A stretch of DNA of 64,000 nt from Chitinophagaceae bacterium (GTDB taxonomy: Bacteria > Bacteroidota > Bacteroidia > Chitinophagales > Chitinophagaceae). Positions within the stretch are counted from its first letter, which is position 1, and every line of letters begins with the position of its first letter. Shown in pieces: positions 17,117-26,001 of the stretch. Under the pieces are notes generated by a model, which saw nothing but the letters and a program-made list of their open reading frames with translations, searched no databases and was not told the origin of the DNA. Position numbers and translations under genes: made by a program. The stretch lies in contig CANBQT010000007.1 in NCBI GenBank assembly GCA_947371755.1, positions 1 to 64,000 on the forward strand, read 5' to 3'.

Positions 17117-17146
17117 TTGGGATTTAGCTATAAATGCTTATTTTTG
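17117..17146 (+). promoter_or_regulatory. Bacteroidota-type promoter of pfkA-pyk
   Basis: CTTG with TTG at 17117-17119, then 19 bp, then TATTTTTG at 17139-17146, matching the -33 TTTG / -7 TAnnTTTG consensus of the Bacteroidota primary sigma factor. It lies about 90 bp upstream of the pfkA ATG. Confidence 0.55.
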
Positions 17147-17233
17147 GAACTTGTGTAGTTGATACACATTCCGATTACGATTGCAAAGTCAGTTTATTTT
17201 TTTATCGTATTAAGAAAGAATCGAATATCTACA

Positions 17234-18220
17234 ATGTCTGCTAAAAAAGTCAATAAAATTGGTGTCCTCACTTCTGGAGGTGATGCACCTGGAATGAATG
17301 CAGCTGTCAGGGCTGTTGTAAGAACGGGAATTTACCATGGTTTAGAAGTATTCGGAATTATGCGCGGGTATAACGGCATGGTTGACGATGATATCTTTCA
17401 AATGGATTCTAGATCAGTTGCCAATATCATTCAAAGAGGTGGCACGATTCTCAAAACTGCTCGCAGTAAAGAATTTTTTGAACCAGAAGGAAGAAGAAAA
17501 GCTTACGAAAATCTTAAAAAAAGAGGCATTGATGGTCTAGTTATCATTGGTGGTGATGGTAGTTTTAGAGGGGCGCAGAAATTCAGCAATGAATTTGATA
17601 TCCCATGTATGGGATTACCAGGAACTATTGATAAAGATATAGCGGGTAGTGATTTTACAATTGGGTTTGATACTGCCGTCAATACTGCAGTTGAAGCGAT
17701 TGATAAAATAAGAGATACCATGGACGCCCATGATCGATTATTCTTAGTAGAAGTGATGGGAAGGGATGCTGGATATATTGCTTTGCATAGTGGTATTGCC
17801 ACTGGTGCTGAAAATATTTTGATCCCTGAATCTAAAACAGATATTGAGGCATTGATCAATTCTTTGACTGAAAAAGAGAAGAGAAAAAAACTGGTAAACT
17901 TGGTGGTAGTAGCAGAAGGTGATGAATTTGGTGGCGCCAACGAGTTAGGTAAAGTATTAAAAGAACGCTTACCACAGGCCGATATTCGTGTATGTATTCT
18001 AGGGCATATACAAAGAGGAGGCTCACCTAGTTGTCTTGATCGATTAATCGCAAGTCATATGGGTTATTATGCAGTTGAAAGCTTGGTATCAGGTAGAAGA
18101 AATGAAATGATTGGCATTGTCAATAATGCAGTTCACTATACTCCTTTAGATAAAGCAATTAAAGAAAAACAAAAAATTGGAGAAGAATGGATGAAGATTG
18201 TAAAGATCCTCGCTAGCTAA
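17234..18220 (+). CDS. pfkA: 6-phosphofructokinase
   Basis: ATP-type PfkA of 328 residues, phosphorylating fructose-6-phosphate in glycolysis. The motifs are GVLTSGGDAPGMNAAVRA (nucleotide loop), IIGGDGSF, GLPGTIDKDI (catalytic Asp in TIDKD), EVMGRDAGYIA and HIQRGGSPS. The ATG at 17234 is preferred. An in-frame TTG at 17159 would add 25 unconserved residues. Pyruvate kinase follows 42 bp downstream, giving a glycolysis operon with a good promoter and a strong terminator. Confidence 0.96.
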   Translation: MSAKKVNKIGVLTSGGDAPGMNAAVRAVVRTGIYHGLEVFGIMRGYNGMVDDDIFQMDSRSVANIIQRGGTILKTARSKEFFEPEGRRKAYENLKKRGIDGLVIIGGDGSFRGAQKFSNEFDIPCMGLPGTIDKDIAGSDFTIGFDTAVNTAVEAIDKIRDTMDAHDRLFLVEVMGRDAGYIALHSGIATGAENILIPESKTDIEALINSLTEKEKRKKLVNLVVVAEGDEFGGANELGKVLKERLPQADIRVCILGHIQRGGSPSCLDRLIASHMGYYAVESLVSGRRNEMIGIVNNAVHYTPLDKAIKEKQKIGEEWMKIVKILAS

Positions 18221-18262
18221 TCCAATACATTCCGTAAAATATTATTAACAACCCATCCTATT

Positions 18263-19750
18263 ATGTCAAAAAACATTGACCAATACTTGCACAAAGAAAT
18301 GAATACACAAGCTGGTTTAGAACACGTTGACCATCGTACAAAGATTGTTGCTACGGTAGGTCCAGCCTGTGATACCTACGATAAATTATTGGATCTTGTT
18401 CGTTCAGGTGTAAACGTTTTTCGTTTGAACTTCTCTCATGGTAGTCATCAGGACAAAGCTCAAATTATTGATCATATCAGAAATATCAATAAAACTGAAC
18501 CCTATAATATTTCGATATTAGCAGATTTACAAGGTCCCAAACTTCGTGTTGGTGAAATTGAGAATAATGCACTTGATATTAAACCAGGAGATATCCTTAC
18601 GCTTACCAATGAAAAGTGTGTTGGCACCTTGGAAAAAATCTATGTTTCTTATCCAAACCTTGCAGGAGATGTAGTTCTAGGTAACACCATCATGATAGAT
18701 GATGGCAAGATTGAAGTGAAAGTAGTAGGTATTGAGAAAAACGGAGATGTAAAGGTTGAAGTTACATTAGGTGGAATTTTATCTTCTAAGAAAGGCTTAA
18801 ACCTTCCTGATACAAAAATTTCTTTGCCTGCATTAACAGATAAAGATTTAGTTGATCTAGAGTTTATTATAGAACAAAAATGCGATTGGGTTGCATTGAG
18901 TTTTGTAAGAAGTGTAAGAGATATTGTTATCCTTAGAAGCAAATTGGCTGAAAAGAAAAGCAAGACGAAGATTATTGCAAAAATTGAAAAGCCTGAAGCT
19001 CTAGTAAATATTCGTGATATCATTTTAGAAAGTGATGCAATTATGATTGCACGTGGTGATTTGGGTGTAGAAATTCCCATTGAACAAGTACCATTGGTTC
19101 AAAAAGAACTGATTCGTAAGTGTCTTCACCGGGCAAAACCAGTTATTGTAGCCACTCAAATGATGGAAAGCATGATTGATCGTGTAAAACCCAATCGTTC
19201 AGAGATAACCGACGTTGCGAATGCTGTTTTAGAAGGCGCGGATGCCGTTATGTTAAGCGGTGAAACTGCAGCAGGTAATCACCCTTCATTGGTTGTACAA
19301 ACCATGCGCAAAATCATACGTGAGATCGAGAAGAAAGAATACAGATATGACCGTTCTGCTGATTTAAAACCACAACCACATTCACCTTCCTATCATAGTG
19401 ATGCAATATGTTACAATGCCTGTAAAATTGCTGAAGATGTGGAAGCACATGCCTTAATTGGCATGACTCAAAGTGGTTATACCGCTTTCATGTTAAGCAG
19501 TTATCGCCCGTCATCTCCCCTATTTATTTTTACCAAAGAACGTTCTTTAGTAAATCAATTAAGTTTAAGCTGGGGGGTTCGTGCATTTTATTATGCCGAA
19601 GAGGAAAGTTTTGATGATATGGTGGCTGACCAAATAAGCATCCTCAAAGAAAGAGGTTTTGTCCAGGATGGCGATGTTGTAGTAAATACTGGAAGTACGC
19701 CAGTTCATTTACACTTACCAACCAATATGATTAAACTGACAAAAGTGTAG
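18263..19750 (+). CDS. pyk: pyruvate kinase
   Basis: Pyruvate kinase of 495 residues: phosphoenolpyruvate plus ADP to pyruvate plus ATP. It has VATVGPACDTYDKL, the phosphate-binding NFSHGSH, the active-site Lys in IIAKIEKPEAL, MIARGDLGVEIP, and the QMMESMI/EITDVANAVLEGADAVMLSGETAAG signature. The C-terminal regulatory domain ends with VNTGSTP. An N-terminal extension of about 25 residues precedes the barrel. Second gene of the pfkA-pyk operon. Confidence 0.97.
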   Translation: MSKNIDQYLHKEMNTQAGLEHVDHRTKIVATVGPACDTYDKLLDLVRSGVNVFRLNFSHGSHQDKAQIIDHIRNINKTEPYNISILADLQGPKLRVGEIENNALDIKPGDILTLTNEKCVGTLEKIYVSYPNLAGDVVLGNTIMIDDGKIEVKVVGIEKNGDVKVEVTLGGILSSKKGLNLPDTKISLPALTDKDLVDLEFIIEQKCDWVALSFVRSVRDIVILRSKLAEKKSKTKIIAKIEKPEALVNIRDIILESDAIMIARGDLGVEIPIEQVPLVQKELIRKCLHRAKPVIVATQMMESMIDRVKPNRSEITDVANAVLEGADAVMLSGETAAGNHPSLVVQTMRKIIREIEKKEYRYDRSADLKPQPHSPSYHSDAICYNACKIAEDVEAHALIGMTQSGYTAFMLSSYRPSSPLFIFTKERSLVNQLSLSWGVRAFYYAEEESFDDMVADQISILKERGFVQDGDVVVNTGSTPVHLHLPTNMIKLTKV

Positions 19751-19775
19751 TAAAAGTTAACTTTATAAAAAAATT

Positions 19776-19807
19776 AAAAAAGTTTCCCATGTTGAGGAAA
19801 CTTTTTT
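19776..19807 (+). terminator. rho-independent terminator after pyk
   Basis: Perfect 12-bp inverted repeat, AAAAAAGTTTCC (19776-19787) and GGAAACTTTTTT (19796-19807), around an 8-nt loop and ending in a T run. It closes the glycolysis operon, 25 bp after the pyk stop. Confidence 0.9.
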
Positions 19808-19825
19808 AATTTCAGGCATTACAAA

Positions 19826-21685
19826 ATGCCATTTATGAAAAAATTACTGATTGTAATTTGCCTGATTCCCCTGATTGGATTTTCGCAAAATTCCGATTCA
19901 CTTTGGTTTGTGTCTAATTACACTAAAAAGGAAATTCTAATTCCTATGCGAGATGGAGTAAAACTATTTACATCCATTTATAGTCCGAAAGATCAATCCG
20001 AAAAACATCCTTTACTAATTACCCGCACACCTTATAGTTGTGCTCCATACGGTGAAAATAATTTTTCAGGATTATGGCGTAGCCCGAGAAAATATTTTGC
20101 AAAAGAAAATTATATCATCATTCAGCAGGACGTACGTGGAGCATGGATGAGTGAGGGAAATTTCGTTGATGTGCGTCCATACAACCCAAAAAAATCAACC
20201 ACAAAAGATGTTGACGAATCATCTGACACATTTGACACGATTGATTGGCTGATTAAAAATCTGGAGAATAATAATGGAAACGTGGGAGTATATGGTACTT
20301 CCTATCCCGGATTCTATGCGGCAATGGCTGCGCTCAGTAATCATCCTGCATTAAAAGCGGTAAGTCCACAAGCACCTGTAACAGATTGGTTTATTGGAGA
20401 CGATTTCCATCACAATGGTGCATTAATGGTAATGGATGCTTTTGGTTTTTATTCATCATTTGGAAAACCAAGGCCAAAACCAACTACCATTGGCCCTGAT
20501 GGATTTAATTTTCCTATTCAGGATAATTATGAATTTTTCTTACGCAATGGTACACTTCCTCAATTAAGTAAATTAATGGGCGACAGTATTTCCTTTTGGA
20601 ATGATTTGATGAATCATCCAACGTATAGTGATTGGTGGAAAAACAGAAATGATCGTAATTATGTACAAAACATTTCTTCAAAAATCCCTACCCTCATAGT
20701 AGGTGGATTATTTGATGCAGAAGATTGCTGGGGTGCATGGAATTTGTATAAAGCAATCGAATCAAAAGCAAAAAATAAAAACCAATTGGTGATGGGTCCA
20801 TGGTTTCACGGACAATGGGGCACAAAAGACGGCACACATTTAGGTAATGTGTCTTTTGGATCTAATACGAGTGACTGGTATCAACAAAATATTGAACTTC
20901 CATTTTTCAACTATTATTTAAAGGGAAAAGGGTCTATTGAAAACATTTCGGAAGCCACCATTTTCTTCTCTGGTGAAAATCAATGGCGTAAATTTTCTGA
21001 ATGGCCTTCCTCTAAAGTACAAGCACATGACCTATTTCTAACTGCAAATGGCGGGCTTAGTTATATCACCAATAAGATGGCTCCCTTATCCAGTTTCACA
21101 GAATATATAAGTGATCCAGCAAAACCTGTTCCCTATACAGAAGACGTGCATATGGGAAGAACCAGAGAATACATGACAGATGATCAAAGATTTGCAGCAA
21201 GAAGGCCGGATGTATTAGTTTATGAAACCCCAATATTAACCGAAGACTTAACGGTTGCAGGAACTGCTACAGCAGACTTAATGGTTAGTATCAGTGGAAC
21301 AGATGCTGACTTTATAGTTAAGATTATTGATGTATTTCCGGATGATTTCAAATACTCTGATCATGATAACTATACCATGAATGGTTATCAAATGTTAGTT
21401 CGAGGGGAAGTGATGCGTGGTAAGTTTAGAAACAGTTATGAAATTCCTGAAGCATTTACACCTGGTAAACCAACACAGGTAAAATTTGCGCTTCCAGATC
21501 TGGCTCACACTTTTAAAAAAGGACATCGTTTAATGATCCAGATTCAAAGTTCTTGGTTCCCTCTCGTTGATAGGAATCCACAAAAGTTCGTCGATATCTA
21601 CCATGCAACCCCTGGTGATTTTCAAAAAGAAAATATAAAAATATTTAATAATCAGTCAAAAATCATTCTACCTATTTTAAAATAA
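19826..21685 (+). CDS. secreted CocE/NonD-family hydrolase (X-Pro dipeptidyl-peptidase S15 type)
   Basis: Alpha/beta hydrolase of 619 residues with a signal peptide (MKKLLIVICLIPLIGFSQ; the second Met at 19835 is an equally plausible start). The catalytic triad is visible: Ser in YGTSYPGF (about 157), Asp in GGLFDAEDCWG (about 295) and His in GPWFHGQWG (about 325). The C-terminal beta-sandwich (about 400-619) is the S15 domain. Family members cleave X-Pro dipeptides or acylated beta-lactam-type or ester substrates; the substrate here is unknown. It stands 6 bp before the GH20 gene and probably shares its transcript. Confidence 0.87.
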   Translation: MPFMKKLLIVICLIPLIGFSQNSDSLWFVSNYTKKEILIPMRDGVKLFTSIYSPKDQSEKHPLLITRTPYSCAPYGENNFSGLWRSPRKYFAKENYIIIQQDVRGAWMSEGNFVDVRPYNPKKSTTKDVDESSDTFDTIDWLIKNLENNNGNVGVYGTSYPGFYAAMAALSNHPALKAVSPQAPVTDWFIGDDFHHNGALMVMDAFGFYSSFGKPRPKPTTIGPDGFNFPIQDNYEFFLRNGTLPQLSKLMGDSISFWNDLMNHPTYSDWWKNRNDRNYVQNISSKIPTLIVGGLFDAEDCWGAWNLYKAIESKAKNKNQLVMGPWFHGQWGTKDGTHLGNVSFGSNTSDWYQQNIELPFFNYYLKGKGSIENISEATIFFSGENQWRKFSEWPSSKVQAHDLFLTANGGLSYITNKMAPLSSFTEYISDPAKPVPYTEDVHMGRTREYMTDDQRFAARRPDVLVYETPILTEDLTVAGTATADLMVSISGTDADFIVKIIDVFPDDFKYSDHDNYTMNGYQMLVRGEVMRGKFRNSYEIPEAFTPGKPTQVKFALPDLAHTFKKGHRLMIQIQSSWFPLVDRNPQKFVDIYHATPGDFQKENIKIFNNQSKIILPILK

Positions 21686-21691
21686 TCAGAA

Positions 21692-23368
21692 ATGAAAAAA
21701 ATCGCAAGCTTATTATTATTTGTGCTGTGTTTAAAAATCACATATTCACAAGAGGTTTCTATTATACCTCAACCAACTAAATTGGTGGCATCTAAAGGAA
21801 ATTTTAGTATCAATAGTAAAACGCAAATAGTATTAGCCGGAAGCGGTCTGGAGAATTCTGCCAATTTCTTAAATGATTTCTTACAAAAATTTTATGGGCT
21901 TACATTAAAAGTTGTTACGAAAGGAGATTTCAAAAACAATATAGTCCTGAATTATTTTAAAATGGAATATCCTATAGCAGGGGCCTATAATATGCATGTA
22001 AATAAGGATGGGATTATTATTGAAGGAGACAATGCAACCGGAACTTTTTATGGGATCCAATCTTTAATACAGTTATTGCCTACTACAAAAGTAACTACCC
22101 TTCCCGTTCCTTTTGTGGAGATTGAAGACAAACCAAGATTTGCTTATAGAGGAATGATGCTGGATGTGGGTCGCCATTTTTTTCCTGTTTCCTACATCAA
22201 AAAATATATCGACTTTATTGCTATGCATAAATTAAATACCTTTCAATGGCATTTAACTGAAGATCAGGGATGGAGAATTGAGATCAAAAAATATCCAAAA
22301 CTAACTTCAGTGGGCAGTCATAGAAATGGTACGATTGTTGGAAGATTCCCTGGCAAAAGTAATGATGGTTTAAAAGAGGGTGGATTCTATACACAGGAAG
22401 AAATAAAAAAGCTGGTTAAATATGCATCAGATCGTTATGTAACTATTATTCCTGAAATTGAAATGCCCGGGCATGCCTCTGCTGCAATTGCTGCCTATCC
22501 GCAATTGAGTTGTTTCCCGGATTCTTCTACAAAACACTCTTCAAAAACACCATGGTTTGGCCCAGAAAATGGCAAACAAGTGCAACAAACCTGGGGTGTT
22601 TTTGAAGATGTATTTGCCCCAACAGAATATACCTTCCATTTTATTGAGGATGTATTAGATGAAGTGTTACCATTATTCCCTTCAAAGTTTATTCATATTG
22701 GTGGAGATGAGTGTCCAAAAACAGCATGGAAAAAGTCTGCTTTCTGTCAGCAAATGATAAAAGATCATAACCTAAAAGATGAACATGGACTGCAGAGTTA
22801 TTTTATACAAAGAATAGAAAAATATTTAAATGGGAAAGGAAGACAGATTATAGGATGGGATGAGATATTAGAAGGCGGTCTGGCCCCCAATGCGGCAGTT
22901 ATGAGCTGGAGAGGAGAAACAGGGGGAATTGAAGCAGCAAAACAGAAACATAAGGTGATCATGACACCCACAACTTATGTTTATTTTGACTATTCTCAAA
23001 CAAAACACGAAGATTCTGTTACAATTGGTGGATATTTAACCTTGAAAATGGTGTATAATTATGAGCCCATTCCTCAGCAAATATCAAAGGAAGAAGAAAA
23101 GTATGTGATTGGAGCACAGGCGAATTTATGGACAGAATACATTTCAAATTCAAGCAAATTGGAATACATGCTTTTCCCTAGATTAACTGCATTGAGTGAG
23201 GTATTATGGAGTTCAAAGGAAAATAAGAATTGGGAAAGTTTTCAAAAGAAACTAACCACTCAATTTAAGAGATATGATTTTTGGAATTGGAATTATAGCA
23301 AAGCATCACTGGATCCAACATCTAAAATAATGGAACCACAAAAAGATCTAACAATAGTTAAAAAATAA
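21692..23368 (+). CDS. GH20 beta-N-acetylhexosaminidase
   Basis: Exported glycoside hydrolase of 558 residues with a signal peptide (MKKIASLLLFVLCLKITYSQ). The GH20 N-terminal domain (GH20b) is at about 25-150 and the catalytic barrel follows from GMMLDVGRHFF. The catalytic Asp-Glu pair is in HIGGDECPKTAW (about 336-341), with WTEYIS near the C-terminus. It releases terminal GlcNAc or GalNAc from chito-oligosaccharides or glycans, presumably in the periplasm or at the outer membrane. The next gene (27 bp on) is a NagB fusion, so the GlcNAc released can be catabolised by the same operon. Confidence 0.94.
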   Translation: MKKIASLLLFVLCLKITYSQEVSIIPQPTKLVASKGNFSINSKTQIVLAGSGLENSANFLNDFLQKFYGLTLKVVTKGDFKNNIVLNYFKMEYPIAGAYNMHVNKDGIIIEGDNATGTFYGIQSLIQLLPTTKVTTLPVPFVEIEDKPRFAYRGMMLDVGRHFFPVSYIKKYIDFIAMHKLNTFQWHLTEDQGWRIEIKKYPKLTSVGSHRNGTIVGRFPGKSNDGLKEGGFYTQEEIKKLVKYASDRYVTIIPEIEMPGHASAAIAAYPQLSCFPDSSTKHSSKTPWFGPENGKQVQQTWGVFEDVFAPTEYTFHFIEDVLDEVLPLFPSKFIHIGGDECPKTAWKKSAFCQQMIKDHNLKDEHGLQSYFIQRIEKYLNGKGRQIIGWDEILEGGLAPNAAVMSWRGETGGIEAAKQKHKVIMTPTTYVYFDYSQTKHEDSVTIGGYLTLKMVYNYEPIPQQISKEEEKYVIGAQANLWTEYISNSSKLEYMLFPRLTALSEVLWSSKENKNWESFQKKLTTQFKRYDFWNWNYSKASLDPTSKIMEPQKDLTIVKK

Positions 23369-23395
23369 TTTTCACCCACAAAAAATACATACAAG

Positions 23396-25297
23396 ATGGT
23401 TGACTCTTTCGAGAAAATTGCCGTAAAAATTTTCCAAAATGCAAAACAAGGATCTATTCAAGCTGCAAAAGAAATAGCTGAATTAATCAGGAGCAAACAG
23501 GCTTCGAATGAAAATTGTGTATTGGGTCTGGCTACAGGTAGTACTCCTATTTATTTATATGCAGAATTGGTTAGAATGCATCGGGAAGAAGGTTTAAGTT
23601 TTAACAATGTAATTAGTTTCAATTTGGATGAATACTATCCCATTGAAAAAGAGGCCTACCAGAGTTATTGGAGTTTCATGCATCGACATTTGTTCAACCA
23701 TGTAGATATTGATCCAAACAATATCAATCTTCCCTCTGGCACGGGAACAAAAGAAGACGTAAAAAAATTCTGTCTTGAATATGAGAATAAAATTGAGGCA
23801 GTGGGTGGTATTGACCTGCAAATTCTTGGAATAGGTTTGAACGGTCATATTGGATTCAATGAGCCAGGTTCCAGCATCTTTTCCAAAACAAGGATGGTAA
23901 ATCTTGAGATCAATACTCGTCTGGCTAATACTTATGAATTTCAGAATATTTCAAAAGTTCCCAGAAGGGCTGTTACAATGGGAATCAGCACCATTTTGAA
24001 ATCCAAGAAAATAATTTTGCTGGCATGGGGATCCAAAGCAAGTATCGTAGCAAAAGCTGTGGAAGAAAATGTTACTGAACAAATTCCTGCAAGCATTTTG
24101 CAACAACATCATGAATGTACTTTTATATTAGATGAAATTGCTTCCGCAGAATTAACACGTATTAAATCTCCTTGGCTTACTGGAGATTGCGATTGGACAA
24201 CTGGCATGATCAAAAGAGCCGTAATCAATCTTGCTTTAAAACTTGGCAAGCCAGTTTTGAGTTTGAATACCAATGACTACAATGAAAATGGTTTGTCTGA
24301 TCTTTTAGTAGAGAAAGGAGATGCCTATGAAATTAATATGCAGGTATTTTATTTGCTAAGAGATAGTATCACAGGATGGCCTGGAGGCAAACCACACATA
24401 CAAAATCCAACACATCCGGAAAGGAGTACTCCTTATCCTAAAAAATGTTTGATCTTCTCTCCTCACCCAGACGATGACATCATTAGTATGGGTGGAACAT
24501 TTATGCGTTTACATGATCAAGGTCATGAAGTACATGTGGCTTATCAAACCAGTGGAAACATTGCAGTTACAGATGAGTTTGTAACCAGATTTATTGACTT
24601 TGCCGTTGGATTCGAAGAGATGTTTGGAATAGATAATCAAAAGAGTCAGGGTATATTAACTGAGGCTAGAAACTTTATTGCCAGCAAGAAAAAAAATCAG
24701 GTGGATACTGGTGCCATCAGAGAGATCAAAGGTTTGATCAGACGATGTGAAGCAAAAGCAACCTGTCGTTACGTTGGGCTTCCTGATGATAGTCGGTGTC
24801 ATTTTCAAAATCTACCTTTCTACGAAACTGGAACCATCGATAAACATCCAATGGGAGAAGCCGACGTAATTAATACGATGGCATTATTGAATAAAATCCA
24901 ACCACATCAAATTTTTTGTGCCGGAGATCTTGCCGATCCTCATGGAACTCATAAAGTATGTTTAGATGTTGTTTTTGAAAGTATACGCAGATTGAAGGCT
25001 GCAGGTGAACCTTGGGTAAATGATTGTTGGGTATGGTTATATAAAGGTGCATGGCAGGAATGGGATATTTCTGAAATAGAAATGGCCATTCCAATGAGTC
25101 CAGATCAGGTTATGAAAAAAAGGTTCGGCATTTTCATTCATCAATCTCAAAAAGATTCTGTACCATTTCAGGGAACTGATAGCAGAGAATTCTGGCAGAG
25201 AGCAGAAGATAGAAATGGAAATACTGCCAATATTTATGCGGCTTTAGGCCTTACTAAATATGCAGCAATGGAAGCTTTTGTTAGGTGGCATTTTTAA
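23396..25297 (+). CDS. nagB: glucosamine-6-phosphate deaminase fused to a PIG-L/LmbE deacetylase-like domain
   Basis: A 633-residue two-domain cytosolic protein. Residues about 1-270 are NagB: LATGSTPIYLY, FNLDEYYP and LNGHIGFNEPGS (catalytic Asp, His and Glu), converting GlcN6P to fructose-6-phosphate and ammonia. Residues about 345-600 are a PIG-L/LmbE domain with the zinc motif SPHPDDD and a second His in DPHGTHKV, a fold that usually removes N-acetyl groups from GlcNAc derivatives. The fusion could deacetylate and deaminate in sequence. I recall the same fusion as common in Bacteroidota. It follows GH20 in an operon and ends at a strong terminator. Confidence 0.9.
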   Translation: MVDSFEKIAVKIFQNAKQGSIQAAKEIAELIRSKQASNENCVLGLATGSTPIYLYAELVRMHREEGLSFNNVISFNLDEYYPIEKEAYQSYWSFMHRHLFNHVDIDPNNINLPSGTGTKEDVKKFCLEYENKIEAVGGIDLQILGIGLNGHIGFNEPGSSIFSKTRMVNLEINTRLANTYEFQNISKVPRRAVTMGISTILKSKKIILLAWGSKASIVAKAVEENVTEQIPASILQQHHECTFILDEIASAELTRIKSPWLTGDCDWTTGMIKRAVINLALKLGKPVLSLNTNDYNENGLSDLLVEKGDAYEINMQVFYLLRDSITGWPGGKPHIQNPTHPERSTPYPKKCLIFSPHPDDDIISMGGTFMRLHDQGHEVHVAYQTSGNIAVTDEFVTRFIDFAVGFEEMFGIDNQKSQGILTEARNFIASKKKNQVDTGAIREIKGLIRRCEAKATCRYVGLPDDSRCHFQNLPFYETGTIDKHPMGEADVINTMALLNKIQPHQIFCAGDLADPHGTHKVCLDVVFESIRRLKAAGEPWVNDCWVWLYKGAWQEWDISEIEMAIPMSPDQVMKKRFGIFIHQSQKDSVPFQGTDSREFWQRAEDRNGNTANIYAALGLTKYAAMEAFVRWHF

Positions 25298-25315
25298 TAC
25301 AAAATTACCATTCAT

Positions 25316-25346
25316 AAAAACGCTGTTATGCACTAACAGCGTTTTT
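25316..25346 (+). terminator. rho-independent terminator after nagB
   Basis: Perfect 13-bp stem AAAAACGCTGTTA (25316-25328) / TAACAGCGTTTTT (25334-25346) with loop TGCAC and further Ts to 25348. It ends the CocE-GH20-nagB transcript. Confidence 0.92.
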
Positions 25347-25359
25347 TTATTTTTGTAAG

Positions 25360-26001
25360 ATGTTTATAATCAACAAATCAAAAATCAATCAAGTCTGGAA
25401 AGATGCAATGGCTGATCCCTTTTATAAAAAGAGACTTCAGTTTGGATTGATTATTTGGATTATGGTACTGATTGCATTTCCCTTTTTCTTCAATTTCATC
25501 GAAAATAGAGAGGGTATCATGCTTAAAGATTTTATCATTGATAGCATACCAGCATATGATGTTTCGATTCCAACTTTTTTAATTATATGGTCGATGTTTT
25601 TGCTTTTTTTATACCGTGCGATCAATGAACCTGAGCTTTTGTTATTGTTTCTATGGGGGTTTATTTTTTTAAGTCTTTCCAGATTCGTCAGCATCTATTT
25701 GCTTCCCTTGAATCCTCCGCAACAATTAATAGCATTAAGAGATCCCATTACCAATATTTTTTACGGTAAAAAACATGGATTTATCACCAAAGATTTATTT
25801 TATTCCGGACATACTTCCACCCAGTTCTTAATGTGTTTATGTTTCAAAAAAAGGACTGATAAAATACTAGCTCTGATTTCCACAATCTTTGTGGGAACAT
25901 TTGTTTTAATACAGCATGTTCACTATTCGATAGATGTATTAGCAGCTCCTATTCTTACTTATTTGGTTTATTTATTGAGCAAACAAATTGTGAAGCGTTA
26001 A
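25360..26001 (+). CDS. PAP2/sphingomyelin-synthase-like membrane phosphatase or transferase
   Basis: A 213-residue integral membrane protein with about five or six helices. The segment DLFYSGHTSTQF (about 143-154) and HVHYSIDVLAAP (about 185-196) match motifs C2 and C3 of the PAP2_C/sphingomyelin-synthase family (SGHT...HxxYxxDV), which transfers phosphate-linked headgroups between lipids. The catalytic His-His-Asp triad appears intact. Since Bacteroidota make sphingolipids, a lipid headgroup transferase or lipid phosphatase is likely, but the substrate is unknown. Its stop shares TTAA with the convergent outer-membrane gene. Confidence 0.72.
   Translation: MFIINKSKINQVWKDAMADPFYKKRLQFGLIIWIMVLIAFPFFFNFIENREGIMLKDFIIDSIPAYDVSIPTFLIIWSMFLLFLYRAINEPELLLLFLWGFIFLSLSRFVSIYLLPLNPPQQLIALRDPITNIFYGKKHGFITKDLFYSGHTSTQFLMCLCFKKRTDKILALISTIFVGTFVLIQHVHYSIDVLAAPILTYLVYLLSKQIVKR

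Noticed and set aside
25348..25355. TATTTTTG as a promoter for the PAP2-like gene
   Set aside because: It sits only 4 bp before the start codon, within the T tail of the terminator, and has no -33 partner. It is more simply part of the T-rich tail.
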